Positions 1-15,173 of a DNA stretch of 64,000 nucleotides are shown in pieces. Made by a program: the position numbers and the translations under genes. The notes under the pieces are model-generated. The model did not search any database and had not been told where the DNA came from. It saw only the letters and a program-made list of their open reading frames with translations. This stretch comes from Golubevia sp. BC0850 (Eukaryota > Basidiomycota > Exobasidiomycetes > Golubeviales > Golubeviaceae): contig JAAVVG010000002.1 of NCBI GenBank assembly GCA_012976225.1, positions 1,488,001 through 1,552,000 on the forward strand. Reading direction: 5' to 3'. Numbering within the stretch: position 1 is the stretch's first letter; every line of letters starts with the position of its first letter.

Positions 1-2
1 CA

Positions 3-434
3 GTTCTCAAGAAAAGCAGCTCCATTTCCTTTCCAAACCTAGAGAGACTTTCACTTCAACCAAAGACTCAATGTCTTTTCGTTTTCTTCTCCAACGTCAA
101 CTGTCCAAAACTAGGAGCACTTCGCCTGGTCAATTCTCCATTATCAGCCTCTCAAAAACCCTTCAATTGCCTTCAAAGATTCTTAAAATCTGTTGGTTCA
201 AATTTACGAGGACTAGTCTTCGATCTCCACGGTGCTCCTTCCCCTAGAATCCCTTCAAAAATCCCGAACTACTCTCTCGAAAAATTAAGAGATTTGCAGC
301 TAGGTGATGTTCAAGGTGAAGAAGATGTTACTTATTGGTTTTCTAACTTCAAATACCCTTTTTTAGTCTCACTGGATTCAAAAAGTGTTTTAAGAAGAGG
401 TTTTAGATCCAATGCTCCGAGACTTGAAATTTGA
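3..434 (+). CDS. 3' part of an LRR/F-box-like protein (partial)
   Basis: The window opens inside a reading frame with no start codon that stays open for 143 codons and stops at 432-434. The translation has leucine-rich-repeat cadence (FPNLERLSL, CPKLGALRLV, GSNLRGLVFDLHG, LEKLRDLQLGD), as in the divergent LRR or F-box proteins common in basidiomycetes. The 5' end lies outside the window. After the TGA the same frame is open for another 30 codons to a TAG at 525-527 with a plausible polar composition, so the gene may be decaying or the true end may be spliced differently. No catalytic motif is visible. The family call rests on repeat rhythm only. Confidence 0.45.
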   Translation, partial: VLKKSSSISFPNLERLSLQPKTQCLFVFFSNVNCPKLGALRLVNSPLSASQKPFNCLQRFLKSVGSNLRGLVFDLHGAPSPRIPSKIPNYSLEKLRDLQLGDVQGEEDVTYWFSNFKYPFLVSLDSKSVLRRGFRSNAPRLEI

Positions 435-1140
435 GATGCTATTCTGAATTTGTGGGAGATGGATATCAAGAAGAGGTTGCGGAGGAATCTGAGGGATGAG
501 GAGTCAGCGAGTCAGATGACGAGCTAGGACTTGGTGATGGTGGGAAATTGGAGGGCAGAAGAACATTTAGGAGATCTAATAGGTTTTACTTCTAGTCAGG
601 AAAATGATTTCTCGTCTAGTCTTTGATCGGTCTCTCAATCCATCAATCCTTCTTCTGGAAAGGAAGAGTGACGACCTCAAGTCCTCTTCTACCGAGCATA
701 CAATCCTAATGATCTTCTACCTTCCCCTACTATCTAGTCTTACCAAGAAGAATCTCTAGCTCAAATCTCAACTTTCAGCCCAGCAGTTGTGGTATCCGAG
801 CCTCTTCAAACCCTTTCGCTTTTCCGTACCCCTTACCCCTGATTCTCTCTCTCTCTCTCTCTCTTTCCAAAGTACTCAGTTCAAGAACAGGTCTTCAGGG
901 CACCTTCTTTTCTGTATGATTTCACTTACATCTGTATAGCCATCATGTCGAAGTCCCGAACGAAGTCCTGTTCTGTCCACATCCTTTTGTTTTCTCGTGG
1001 CTCTCTCACTGCCCACCATAGAAATCACAATCAAAAATAGGAATCAAAGAAGAAACGTTTTATGAACCAGTTAAGACAAGTTCTAAAGACAATACAGACT
1101 CAAATTGTGACCTTCACTGCTCTCATCGGGTTTGTCTATC
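435..1140. other. Intergenic stretch, no gene recognised
   Basis: This lies between the partial LRR-like gene and the end of the GNAT gene on the other strand. The first 90 bases still look coding-like in the upstream gene's frame. The rest holds pyrimidine-rich sequence with a CT microsatellite and many stops in all frames. It probably holds the 3' ends of the two convergent transcripts. Confidence 0.5.
844..864. repeat. (CT)n microsatellite
   Basis: An uninterrupted CT dinucleotide run of about ten units in non-coding sequence. Read directly from the bases. Confidence 0.85.
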
Positions 1141-1711
1141 TCAAATGATGAGTCCCATTCCTAGACTATAGGGTCCAGTCTCTCTAAAACCATATCTTTG
1201 ATACAGCTGCTTTGCAGGGCCATCGGCAAATAGAGAGACAAAGGCTCCTTCGTTGATGTTCTTCTGACACCATTTCAACAAAGTCTCTATTAAGATTTTC
1301 CCTAATCCTTTCTTTTGATGTTCTGGCAACACAGCTATATCACAAATAATTATAAAGCAGCCACCATCTCCTACCACTCGGCCCATTCCAATGATAGAAT
1401 CCGAAGGTTGGTGAACAATGACACAGGAATAAGTGCTGTTCTTCAGCCCGACTGTAGCAGATTCTGGAGTGAATGGAGATAAACCACTCTTGGATCGAAG
1501 AGCACAATAGGTCTCTACCGATGGTGTCTCAGACCTAACGATGTAATCAGAGGGCAGAGGTGTTGGGGAAGTGAAGAAATCTGCGAGAACGGAGAAGAAC
1601 GAAAACGGAAGAGATTCGTTAGAGTTACATTGGCTTCTGGAAGTAAGGCTCTTATGAACACTCACCACTTGATTTCAGATATTTTGTCTTGGGAGGAATG
1701 GGAGAGCTCAT
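1141..1711 (-). CDS. GNAT-family N-acetyltransferase
   Basis: Two exons, 1666-1711 and 1141-1580, with an 85-bp GTGAGT...CAG intron; joined they give 161 aa. The fold is Gcn5-related: residues around CDIAVLPEHQKKGLGK match motif A (V-x-P-x-x-Q-x-x-G-x-G), the acetyl-CoA loop, followed by a helix and the C-terminal strand with LYQRYGF. Such enzymes move an acetyl group from acetyl-CoA to an amine; the substrate cannot be told from sequence. It resembles small fungal and bacterial stand-alone acetyltransferases. The start was chosen because the upstream ATG at 1711 joins in frame across a perfect splice site, whereas reading through the intron would need a non-ATG start. It is divergent from the RING/RRM gene. 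Confidence 0.8.
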
Positions 1712-2418
1712 GGTGAAGATGAGTGGGTAGAGAGAGAAGAGAAGAGTCTCTCGGAGGCCTTCAAAAATCGAACCCCAAAGGGCCCAAATCCCAACCATCC
1801 TTCACGCAACCCCTCGATTTCCTCCAAATACTTGCAGTCAAGGAGCCTCATGGTCACTTTCTGATTTCTATTTTTTGACATATCATCGATTCATCCTCTC
1901 AAATACATATGTATCGTTGGAAGGCGTACAACGGCGGTACAGGTAACAGGGAGAGGCGTTGAGATCTCAAGATCTCAATGCAGGGATCGTTATCCCTTTT
2001 TGAAAACAAGGTTTTGACAGAATTCAGCCTCATTTCAGCACTTAACCAGAGATCTTCAAAATAATTATCTCGAAAGGGATGGATTCGGCTTCTCGCGGAC
2101 CGTCGCTGCTGCGAGAGCTGGATCTCAATTTTCTTTGACCCCTTGCGTTCTCACGCTTCTTCAAGAACCATCCCCATCTTCTTTAAAAGGCAGAATCCCA
2201 ATTTCTTTCCTTCTTGCTTTCCTCATCCTTTTCCTCTTTTTCTTCTTTCTCATCTCCTTTCCTTTTCTCCTGTTTATAACGCCAAAAAGGTCCAAATCTT
2301 CAACTTCCCAATCCAGTAAATTTTCCTTATCGCCGCTTTGGTCCCTCCCTCTCCTCTTCGTCTTCTTCTCCCCTCTTCTTTATACCCTACTTAACGACAA
2401 CATCATAACGACCTTACA
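1712..2418. promoter_or_regulatory. Divergent intergenic promoter region
   Basis: 707 bases between two start codons pointing away from each other. The right half (about 2150-2400) is strongly pyrimidine-rich on the + strand, typical of the region around fungal transcription starts, and directly precedes the ATG at 2419. A long open frame on + here is a compositional artefact of the CT-rich leader. No clear TATA box was seen. Confidence 0.5.
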
Positions 2419-5400
2419 ATGCCTCGCTCTCCATCAAAACTGGCCACGCAAGAGACTTCTTCTCCTCTCCGTTCTTACAGCTCAGTCGCATCTGCATCTC
2501 GTCCTACTCCCGGTCCCTCTTCACTACCCGCACCTTCCTCTACCTCAAAGTCATCTACCAAAGTTCCAGCAACTCAATCTACCAGCTCAAACTCTTCAAT
2601 TTCTAAAAGAAGAGCATCCAGATCCAACATTCCCAAACCAATCTCAACCACCGCTGCCAACTCCAAGGTTTCTTTGGCACCTTCTTCCGCCTCTTCCAAC
2701 AACACCCTCAACAGCCTTCCAATTACTCCAGTCAATGCCGCTCCTTCCAGTTCTTTGGATCCATCTCTAGTTACTGCTTTCGTTGAACCAACCTCCGATG
2801 CTCTTCATGCAGCTAGAGCTAGGAAGGCGAGCGTCTCCGCCAAGGATGGACATCGTTTGACTCACAGAGGTTCAATCCAATCCAACAGAAGTCAGCCTGA
2901 AGTCACCAATGATATCTCTCATAGCAAAAGAAGCAGTGGAGAGTGGAGATCAAGAGTCAGAAAGCAGACGGGAATGGACTTCACTTCAACTCTCGAACCC
3001 AATGCGTCTTCGGTCGGTGGTTCAGAAAGAGAACCTCAACGCGATGTCTCTTCCAAAGGTGAGCTGCATTTCGAATCTGGGGTGGAAAAACTCAATGTCA
3101 AAGTGGCCTCGATTCTCACTGTCGAACTACCCGTTCGAACTCGACTTCACCGTGCTGACATCGTCGGTCTCCCCAATCTCCTCTCCATGTCTCTCAGGAA
3201 TGGATTCGGATGAAGTTGAAGCTACCAGTCAGATCACCCAACTATCTCAGCGTGGTCTCAAGCGTAGTCTATCTCCTTTGGTACCACTCGCTACCTCTTT
3301 CGCTGAGGAGACCATCGGCACCAGAGCTAGATCTGCTTCCATTCAGTCCAGCCAGTATCCCTTCTATCAAGCTTCAAACTTAAGCAGTCTCAAGGTTCCA
3401 AGACAACTAGGACACTCCTCTTCGGTCACCGACTTCAGCTCTTCCAGCTACAGTGCCCGTCTCCAAAGAGTCGCTTCCGAGGCAACTCTGGAGAGACTGA
3501 GACTTGGAAAAGGTGACGACCACGAAGACCTGGACTCTAGTCCACCTTCTACCCCATCCCATGGATCGTTCGGAGACAAGACTCTGAACCAAGGTGGATC
3601 AAACAGAATCTCTCTGATCTCCCGTCCTCGTGCGACCACCATCGCTTCGCTGGGAGGAACTGCACTGCCATTCAACGAATCCACTCGTCGTCGTGCTCGT
3701 GCCGGAACGCTCTTCTCTCCAATCGGTTCTTTGAGTTCTCAATCGCTTCACTCTCTCACGGAAGGAGTCTCGACCTCAGATCTCGAACAGCCATCACAAG
3801 GAGCTACCTCAAGCTACAGAACTCTTCTTCACGCCGACGAAGCAACTCGTAGAAGTCGCAGCGGTTCCAACTCAACCTCCAGTAGCTACAGTCAAAGCTG
3901 CAGAGACTCTCTGCCTCGTGGCTCTCAAGAGGACTCGATGGACTCCAGTGTTGGACGTTCTCTTCTATCTCCCGACACCTCAACTGACAGTCATCTTGTC
4001 CATAGCTGGCGTCGTGGTAGTGGAGAAGACGGAGAAGAGTCTAAAGAAGCAACCAGAGACTATTCTTCTTTAATCAAGCTAGGTCGCGTAAGAGCCATGA
4101 CCTCTGCTCAACAGCAAGGCGAAACTCGCTACCTACCACCCGCTCTTCGCAACCGTACCTCGACTTCTACTCCGGACGAAGACGTCTTCACTCTTCAACT
4201 TCCTGACCTAGCCGGAAGAGCTTCCCAGCAAGGACAGGCAACTGCTCGTCGTTCGACCATCTCCACCGCCGACAAGCCAGACAGGAACTACCTTTCAATA
4301 TCTGGAACCTCCAACCAATCTAACAGAGGGGATGGAAGTAGCAACGCTTCCTCGGGTAGAAGCTCGAGATTGGATTACCATAACGAAGACACCTTGGAGA
4401 GCCCACCAGCTAGTAGATTCAGATCAAGTACTCTTTCAAGAGAACCTTTCTTGTCTCTATTCGGAACAGCCCCTTCTGTCAGACTTCCAAGCGGAAACGT
4501 TCTCAGAAGTGAATCTTCATCTCGTCTCAATCTCGTAAGCGAGAGTGATCGTTCAGGAGGAACCACCGTCAGACCTTCACCTTCTCCAACATCAAAGCTA
4601 AATCTACCACCCTGCGATCTATGTGGAGCAAAGTTCAAGTCTCTAGTAACTCTGCTGCCTTGTCGTCACTTGGCGTGCGCAACCTGCACTTCGACTGGAG
4701 TCTCTGCAGCCGCTTGTCCAACTCGTCAACATCTCTGTGCTGCTTGCCAGTGTCCAGTCGAAAGTATCGAACTCAAGCTACCTAACAGAGATCAAGCTCT
4801 AGACTTTACTTTCCTCAAGAGCCCAACTGGAACTCCCTCTTCTCAGCATCTCAAGGACCAATCTTACAGAGTACGCGAAAATCCTCCAACTAGCGGAAAT
4901 TCTGGAATGGACTCTTCGGCTGTATTCTTGGAACTAACTGGAGAACCTTTGAAGCAAGCTAGAGAAGAGGTCGTAGTCGTTCGTATGGACAACGTGAGTA
5001 GACTCTCTCGAAGGCTTCTGCATCTACCCTTCGCCTCCAACCTAACACGACCTCTTCTTCTTCTCTTTACAGATCCCATGGGAGCTCTGCTATGCTGACG
5101 TTCAGAAATGGGTCCCAGAAGGAACTCTACCAAAGGGAGATCTAACCAGCTGTCCTATTCACATCACGATCGAGTGAGTATCGGTCAATGTGTTCGAGCT
5201 CTCCTTTCTACGTCTCGGCCTTTACTGACTGTGCTTGGAATCATCTCTCTTTCTTCCCAGGCTAATGACTGGAAAGACCAACAACAGCTGCTTCATAGAG
5301 ACAGTCTCTCTATCCGCTGCTCAGAAGTTGATTCGTAGTCGTAACGTGAGTTTGTCGACACTGCGCTCCATCTACCACTCACTTTCTGATCATCTTCTCG

Positions 5401-6962
5401 CCTTCTCTCCCTTTCTACCTCTAAAGAACTCTCCACTTCTGGGAAGAGCCGTAACGCTCTACACTACTACTCGTAGAGAGATGCTTTCCGACGTTCTCCA
5501 CGAATTCTTGGCGAAGGATCCAGTCGAGCTCGGTCCTTCCAAGTTCGGTCGTAGAGAGATGAATGGAATTCAGACTCTCCTCCAATCAGGCGGATCTCTG
5601 CTCAAAGGAACCATCAAGCCTCTAGAATTCTTCACTTCCGTCGTTGGACTCTTGCCTGAGATCGAGGGCGGTCTCACTCCAGAGCAAGGGAGAGTCCTCT
5701 TCGAGACGACCAAAGACATCTTCTCTCTTCTACAGGAGCGTGTCGAGGATCCTGGACCTCTTCGCGATAGTATCAGGAGACTAGTACAGACTGGAATCAG
5801 GAGCGAAGCCTTGACTTCACTCCAACGTCTTTCTCTCTGTGCTCAAGGTGAAGACACTTTCAAGCAGCTGCTGGTCACGATGGAGTACAAGAATCGTCTC
5901 TTCGCCTTGCTTTCTTCTTCGGAGAGTAGAGATGAGCTAATTTCTCCCAGATTCGAGACTCAAACTCCAGAGCTAGCAGCTCAACACAGAGCAAGCTACT
6001 TCAGCCAACCTCTGTCTCAATCTCAATCTCATTCTCCGGTCTCTCCATCTACTACTCTCTCAAGCTTCGGAGCTCAGACCCCAGGAGGTTTCGGAATTCA
6101 AACTTTCTCCCCTCCTATGGTCACTCCTCAGCCACAAGAGCAAGGATACGGTTACAACTCTTACCCTTATCAGGTCATGACTAGTCCAGCTCAAGGTGGA
6201 AGTCCAAGAAAGTTGGAGTACTTCTATCCTGCCCAACCTTCTTCTCCAACCTCTTCCAGATTCGAGCCTCTTAGCCTGGGAAGATCTCCCTATTCTCCTT
6301 CTCTTGAATCTTCTCGTGGTAGAGGAGAAAGCGTAGAGAGTGTCATGGCAGGCAACCATTCTGGACTTGGACTCTATCAATCGATGGCAATGTCACCTGA
6401 GCAACTTCGTTATCCTCCCAACTTCAGTATTCAAATGAGCCCACCACCTCCAAGCTATTTAGGTGGATCGGTCCAAGGAGGGGAAGGGGGAGGTCATTCG
6501 GCTCTGCTACCAGCTTGGAACGATTCGACTTGGATGAACGCAGGAAACCATCACTATCCTGGTAGCCCTCATCCTCCAGCTCCTTTCGTGCCTATGACTT
6601 TCTCTCCCTCTCAAATTCCGATGAGCTATGGAGGAGGATTTCATTACACTCAAGATGTTCAAGCTCAGGGTCAGAGAAGTCACTCTCATCCCCAGCCAGA
6701 TTTCAACGTCATGGCTGCCTATAGCTCAAATGCTTTGACTTCCTCTGAAGGTCCTTTCTATGATCCTCTAGTTAATCAACAGTCTCGTTTCCATCAGCAA
6801 GGTCAGCCTCAACCTCACACTCAACCAGAGTTCTCTCATCTAGTCGGACCCAAAACCACCGCCGACCTGCAATCAGAGCTACAGCAAATCAATGCTATGA
6901 TTTACCAACTTCAACAAAAGAAAAACACTCTGGGAGATCTTCAAAGTGGAGTTCCTCAATAG
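2419..6962 (+). CDS. Large Ser-rich protein with RING-like finger and RRM-like domain
   Basis: Five exons (2419-3058, 3198-4993, 5073-5173, 5261-5345, 5427-6962) sum to 4158 nt, 1385 aa. The first 700 residues are Ser/Pro/Arg-rich and probably disordered. Around residue 690-745 a Cys/His cluster reads C-x2-C, then CRH, C-x2-C and C-x2-C, a RING-like zinc site. It is followed by an RRM-like segment (IPWELCYADVQKWVP..., then ELMTGKTNNSCFIET) encoded across three short exons. The last 450 residues include a helical part and a Gln/Pro/Ser/Tyr-rich tail ending in a short coiled coil. The combination suggests an RNA-binding post-transcriptional regulator or a RING E3 ligase, but I do not recognise a named orthologue. 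The intron at 5346-5426 is 81 nt without a stop, so retention would add 27 residues. Confidence 0.75.
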
Positions 6963-7686
6963 GAAGTCGAGAACATCTACATCTAACGATTTATACTCAT
7001 AACGACCCTGTTCTCGTTCTTCTCGACCAAGCAGCTCCTCCAAACCTACTCAAAGTACTCAAACCAAAATTTAGATCCAAAGTTGACTCTTACCGAATTT
7101 CTCAATTATCTCATTTAGTCGCCCCAGCTTTCTTCCGTCTTCTCGCCATTTCATGTTTTTCTTCCGTCTTCACGGCATTTCTACTCTAGTTTCCGATATC
7201 GTTCTACTTTCTTCGTCTTTCCAAACCATTTCTAGCAGTCCGGGACTCGTTCTGGATTCTGAAACGGATTTGCCACTCTCCATCGTTTCTTTGTTCTGAA
7301 AGGGTTCCTTTTTTCCTTTCTTCTTGTTCACCTGACTTACTTTTTCTTTCTGTTTTTGAAAGGTCCGAAAGCTTACACAGCTTCTCTCATATCATCTTTT
7401 TTCGCAATGAAATCAAATCACCGATCCGAATTTTTGTTCGAGCTTCTGCGGTGTCTCTGACGATCGTTTGGCACACAAAGTTAGAGCTTGTTCTAGAAGT
7501 AAGAATTGTTCTTTGGTTGGGTTAATAGAGAGCGTGAATAGACAAAAAGTTAAGAGGTTCCGAGCAGAGAGAAACTGGACGAAGGTACATTTTGATGGGA
7601 CAGCGAGCGACGTTCTAGAAGAAACACGGGTAGTTGCAGAGATGATTACACAAAAGCAGATGTGAGAAGTCTAAGGAGGGAAACGT
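6963..7686. other. Convergent intergenic region, no gene
   Basis: 724 bases between the ends of the RING/RRM gene and the GH16 gene. It is T- and C-rich on + up to about 7400, consistent with a long 3' UTR. The only open frame (7468-7665) begins with a non-ATG codon and resembles nothing known. Confidence 0.5.
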
Positions 7687-9327
7687 CTAGAGGAGAGTGT
7701 AGGTCAAGAGCATTCCAACAAGTCCAGTTGCCAAACCCAAAGATCCTCCCAGTCTTAAGCCAGCACTCGATTCCTCGGCGGCAGCAATTGGCGAGTTGGA
7801 AGCGTTCTCATCTCCCCCACCTGCTGCATAGATTCGGATACTGTCAATTCCCCAGTAGCTCTCGTTGAAAGAAGAACCGTTGAAGCCCACTTGAGAAGAC
7901 AAAGCTCCGTAAGTTGACTTGCAGTTACTTGAAACATCATAAGTGCCAATTGGAAGGTCTCCACCTACGTCGATGTTTATGACCAGGTTATGAGCTGCGA
8001 AGTTGCTTGCACATTGAGAGTTCGCGACTGGAAAGTGAGCAGCTGGTGTGCCCCAGGAGGAGCTGTCGACGGACTGAGAACCAGACTTGAGAGATGAAGG
8101 AATGGATTCGTCTCCTTGATTCCATGCCCAGACGCTGATTCCATCTCCAGCCGTGCCTAGCGCTCGTTGCATCGCGAAGATGCCTCCGCCGACCTTGTTG
8201 AGAGGAGTGCCGAATGTGCTGGTCGAGGTTCCGTTCATGGCGATCTGGCAGCCGACATTGCCAGTAGTGAACGCACTACAGTTCGTGTTTGTGACTACTC
8301 CAGAAGATGAATCGATGCTTGATGGAATGGTGCACGAGCTCTTAGTATGAAGCGTCGCCAAGTTGTACGGGTATTGATCGTTGGCTCCTTCTAAGATGTC
8401 GATCTCGCCTCCGTCTGGGTAATCATCGAGGTCGGTTCCTACGACGGTCCTTTGAGGGAGAGGGGAAAGAGGAGAGAGAGCGTTAGTCCATTACTGCTCA
8501 TCTTTCAGGCCCCTCCCTTCTCTGTCTCTCCTAGGTGCTTTCGACGAAGCGTTCGACGAGTGAAAAGGTCCTTGTTTTTGCCTGAGAGCAGAAAAAAAGA
8601 GGGCAAAGGCTCGAGAAAGGGCTAGAGATCGAAGCAGCTGCCTCTCCCAGTCTTCCCTCCTTGCTTGAAAAGACTCTAAAGGACCCAACTCTCAAGCTCA
8701 CAACTTGATCGAGGCTCCCTCGAGCTGGCTAGGGTTCAGAAGAGAAGCCCTTTGAAGACGAATCAAAGGTTCCTGTAGTCTTGCCATCTCCCTGGCCCAC
8801 CCTCTCCCCTCTCCCCATCTTTTCGTTTGGTTCTGCTTTCTTTTCACATTACGGACTCTCTAGAATACTCACCAGATAGCAGGCCAAGCTCCACATCCGA
8901 CAGGCGCGTGAGTAATGTTCACCACGTAAATACCATCTTCAAATTTGGCTGTGGAAGTGAGTCTGACAGAGTTGCGACCGGATGGAGCTACTTCAACCGT
9001 GTCCACCTTCATGATGTAAATGTCATCTTGAACAGAACTGAGGTTGGCTTGCGTTGCGGCTGATTCCGATAGGTAGTTGACCAATCCATTGGTAGGGTCG
9101 TGGACAGTGGCATTGGTTTCAAAGTAGGTGAACTTAGCCGTGTCCAAGAAATCCTTTGGCTCGTAGGTTTGCTGTAGTGGGAATAGGTCCGAGCGTCAGC
9201 ATGTCTCAAATGTCAATACGAAAGCTTCTAGGAAATGCCTGTTACTGACTGTGAGGTTCCAGGTTACAGCTCGAGCCATGGTAGCAAGACCAAGGATTGC
9301 CAGAGTAATTGAGGTGGAGGAGAGCAT
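7687..9327 (-). CDS. Secreted GH16 endo-beta-glucanase-like protein, probably GPI-anchored
   Basis: Three exons (9250-9327, 8873-9171, 7687-8449) give 379 aa. Residues 1-20 are a signal peptide ending ARA. The GH16 catalytic signature E-I-D-I-x-E is intact (GEIDILEG, nucleophile Glu141 and acid/base Glu146), preceded by CGAWPAIWTV, whose Trp codon is split by the second intron. The C-terminus is Ser/Ala/Gly-rich followed by a hydrophobic run, which looks like a GPI-attachment signal. Family members cut or remodel beta-1,3/1,4-glucans in the fungal wall. The first intron uses GTCAGT rather than GTGAGT. The second is 423 bp, the longest recognised in this window, but the junction restores the GH16 core exactly. 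Glucan specificity cannot be inferred. Confidence 0.88.
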
Positions 9328-9919
9328 TTTCTCTTCTGCTTTTGAAGGCTTGGAGTGCAACAGGTGGAGTCTCAAGCTATCTAAAGTGAAGATGAAGAAG
9401 GAAAGTGAATGTTTGAGAACAGGGAAGTTGAACCACTTTGTTTGAAAACTCCTCGCAAGACGGCTTGTGCGTGCCGGAAGAGTGGCAACACAGCATCTTG
9501 ATTTGTCGTCGTAAGTCACTCGTAACAGTGCAGAGCTCCGACTGAGATTTCCAGCGTTCGGAGCTGTGCCAGCAAGTTTTGGTTCGCAAACTGCTTGAGG
9601 CTTGAGGCAAGGGAGAGCAGTCGAGGCGAGGATAGGGAGTTCAGATCAAGCTTGCACAATCTCAGTCCTCCAATAGGAACAGAAATACTCGAAGAAAGCT
9701 CGAGGGCATCTCAACCAATGGAGGAAGGCGACAGAAGAGCAAAAATCTTTTTTGACATTGACGAGAATGGGTTACTGTGACATTTAGAGAAGAGGCATCT
9801 TCCTTTGGCCTCGGAACTAGGAAAACCAAAAAACCACCTTGAAAGATGGCTGTATTGAGCAAAAGAAGAAAGGAGACTTGGGAATTGGAACTGTACAGAG
9901 AATCGAAACTTTTAGAGGG
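9328..9919. promoter_or_regulatory. Upstream region of the GH16 gene
   Basis: 592 bases between the GH16 start codon and the stop of the next gene, which is on the same strand. Open frames here on both strands are short, overlapping and unlike proteins. It should contain the GH16 promoter. No TATA box or defined operator was recognised. Confidence 0.45.
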
Positions 9920-11088
9920 TCATTTCTTGAAGACGTTCTTGACCGCTTCAGTTAAAAGCTTTGCGTCATTAGAGGTCTGAATGAAGATCATCAGTAAGAA
10001 AATAGAACTCAAATGATCAGCTCAGCACATGAGAAATGAAGTAATGAATCTAGTTCGCGAGACTGACCTTTTGGTACTCGATGACCTCTGCCTCTTCTCT
10101 TTTGAATGTGTTAACCTCCTTGCGACGGAAACGTTTGACTCTCTTAGCACGTCCATCATCTAAGAGGTATCGAGAGGAGTTCGAACAGTGTGAGAAACCT
10201 TGCTTTTGTGACGGAAAGATTCGCAACTCACAGACAAGAGGCAAGCCTTCCATGAGTCCAGCATCTGGAGGTGACTCCATTTCATGTCCGACTTCTTCTA
10301 GAGCGGCAAATCTACTCGAGAGATGCTTTTGAGTGCAGATAGAAAGTTGACAGTCAGGATATATGCGCTGTCTTCTTGACTTCTCTCTCCAAAATCAGAC
10401 ACTCACTTGTTGATTCTCTTGAGAAGTCTCGTTGTACTCCTCCGAATCTAGACTTGACGACAAGCTTTTAAGAACACCCCCTACTCCATTCTCCCTGTTC
10501 ATGGAGAAGACATTGAGCGAGAGAAAAGATCAGAGAATGTTCAATGGAAAGGTCGAGACTTCGAAGACTCTAGGTACCCACCAAATCTTGCTTGCATTGG
10601 TGAACAGGCTCTCACCCGTTGTTTCAGCCTCGCTAAGTAGTTTTCGAATGTTAGCTCCGAAGATTTTGGCAGCCTCTTCGCCCTTTTTGAGGTGGTTCTC
10701 TGCAAGACGTTTGAGATCATCCGAAGGTGGCGAAGGGAACCGATGAAGAAAGGCCTTTGTAAGTGATCTTGCGGTTTCGGGACTTTAGAAAGAAACAAAA
10801 GACAGCAGCTCACTCATGAGTGAGTCCAAGATGTCGTTCTGTTGGTCGGCTCTGAGAGAGAGGGAAGAATGGAGAAAGGGCGGATGAGGGGTGAAGGCAT
10901 CTCAGAAAGTCTAACGATCTACCTGAGACTCACAGATCTTGATTCACACTTCCACTACTGTGATCGTTCTTGGGATTGTTGAAGTTTTTGGTAAACCTGT
11001 TAGATGGACGAGCTTGATGAGACTCTGAAGGGTTTCCGTTTGGGCTTGAAGTTGCGAGTTGAGCTTGGAAAGTTGTCGATTTGGCCAT
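9920..11088 (-). CDS. Small seven-exon coiled protein of unknown function
   Basis: Seven small exons (10934-11088, 10814-10851, 10616-10699, 10407-10447, 10232-10325, 10068-10159, 9920-9976) join in phase to 186 aa. The N-terminal 50 residues are polar and probably disordered. The middle is charged and helical (KNHLKKGEEAAKIFG...), and the C-terminal part has a basic patch (GRAKRVKRFRRKEVNTFKR) followed by an amphipathic helix ending NVFKK. I do not recognise the family. Size, exon density and helix content would fit a subunit of a coiled-coil complex such as a kinetochore, tethering or mediator assembly, but this is a guess. The third exon start (CTTGCAG acceptor) is the least certain junction. 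It is divergent from the Ca2+-ATPase. Confidence 0.6.
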
Positions 11089-11437
11089 TTCGACAGATGG
11101 AACTGCTGTGAGTAGACTCAAAAGAGAAACAAAGGCAAATGATTAAAAGGTCTAAAAGAAGGAGAGAGGAAAGAATTCGAGTTCATCTTCCCACAGAAGT
11201 GTCTCCACGTGCTCTTGGTGGAGAAAACGCTGCTGGCAAATGCAATTAAGAAAGCTTCTCAACTTTTGACCATCCCCCATTCAATTGCGCAGGACATTCC
11301 ACTTTCCTTTTTCTTTCTTGATTCTCTTTCTTGATTCCTTTATCTTTTTATTCATCAAAAGCAAGTCATTCGGAACTAGCCTAGAGGTACGAGCCCAATC
11401 TTCCTCTCTCCCTTCAACCCCTCTTGCATTCTCAAGA
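11089..11437. promoter_or_regulatory. Divergent promoter region upstream of the SERCA gene
   Basis: 349 bases between two divergent start codons. The right side is T/C-rich with several TTTCTTTCTTG tracts just before the Ca2+-ATPase ATG. No TATA box was found. Confidence 0.45.
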
Positions 11438-14920
<3,483 letters not shown>

Positions 14921-15173
14921 AAAAAAAGCTTTGTATTTAATACTCGAATAGATGAAAATTCATGTTAGAACTTCAAACCGATCTTTCCCTGCGTGATTGA
15001 AAATCCACCCATGTCGCTCTCGTCTGTTCTTCTTTATCGTCTGACTGAATTCGATCGTCGTTTCAAACGTCCGAGCCGAGCCACAACGAGCTCTGAAGAG
15101 CACAATCGTTACATTCACAAAAATAACAGAAAATACAGAGGATCAACCATAATACGTTAGCACGACTCTCCAT

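Noticed and set aside
2135-2770. 211-codon open frame on +
   Set aside because: It begins at a non-ATG codon in a CT-rich leader and overlaps the real first exon of the RING/RRM gene in another frame; its Leu/Pro/Ser composition is a by-product of pyrimidine richness.
8491-8688. Open frame inside the 423-bp GH16 intron
   Set aside because: Joining the flanking exons directly restores the catalytic-domain sequence AIWTVVGTDLDD, leaving no room for an extra exon.
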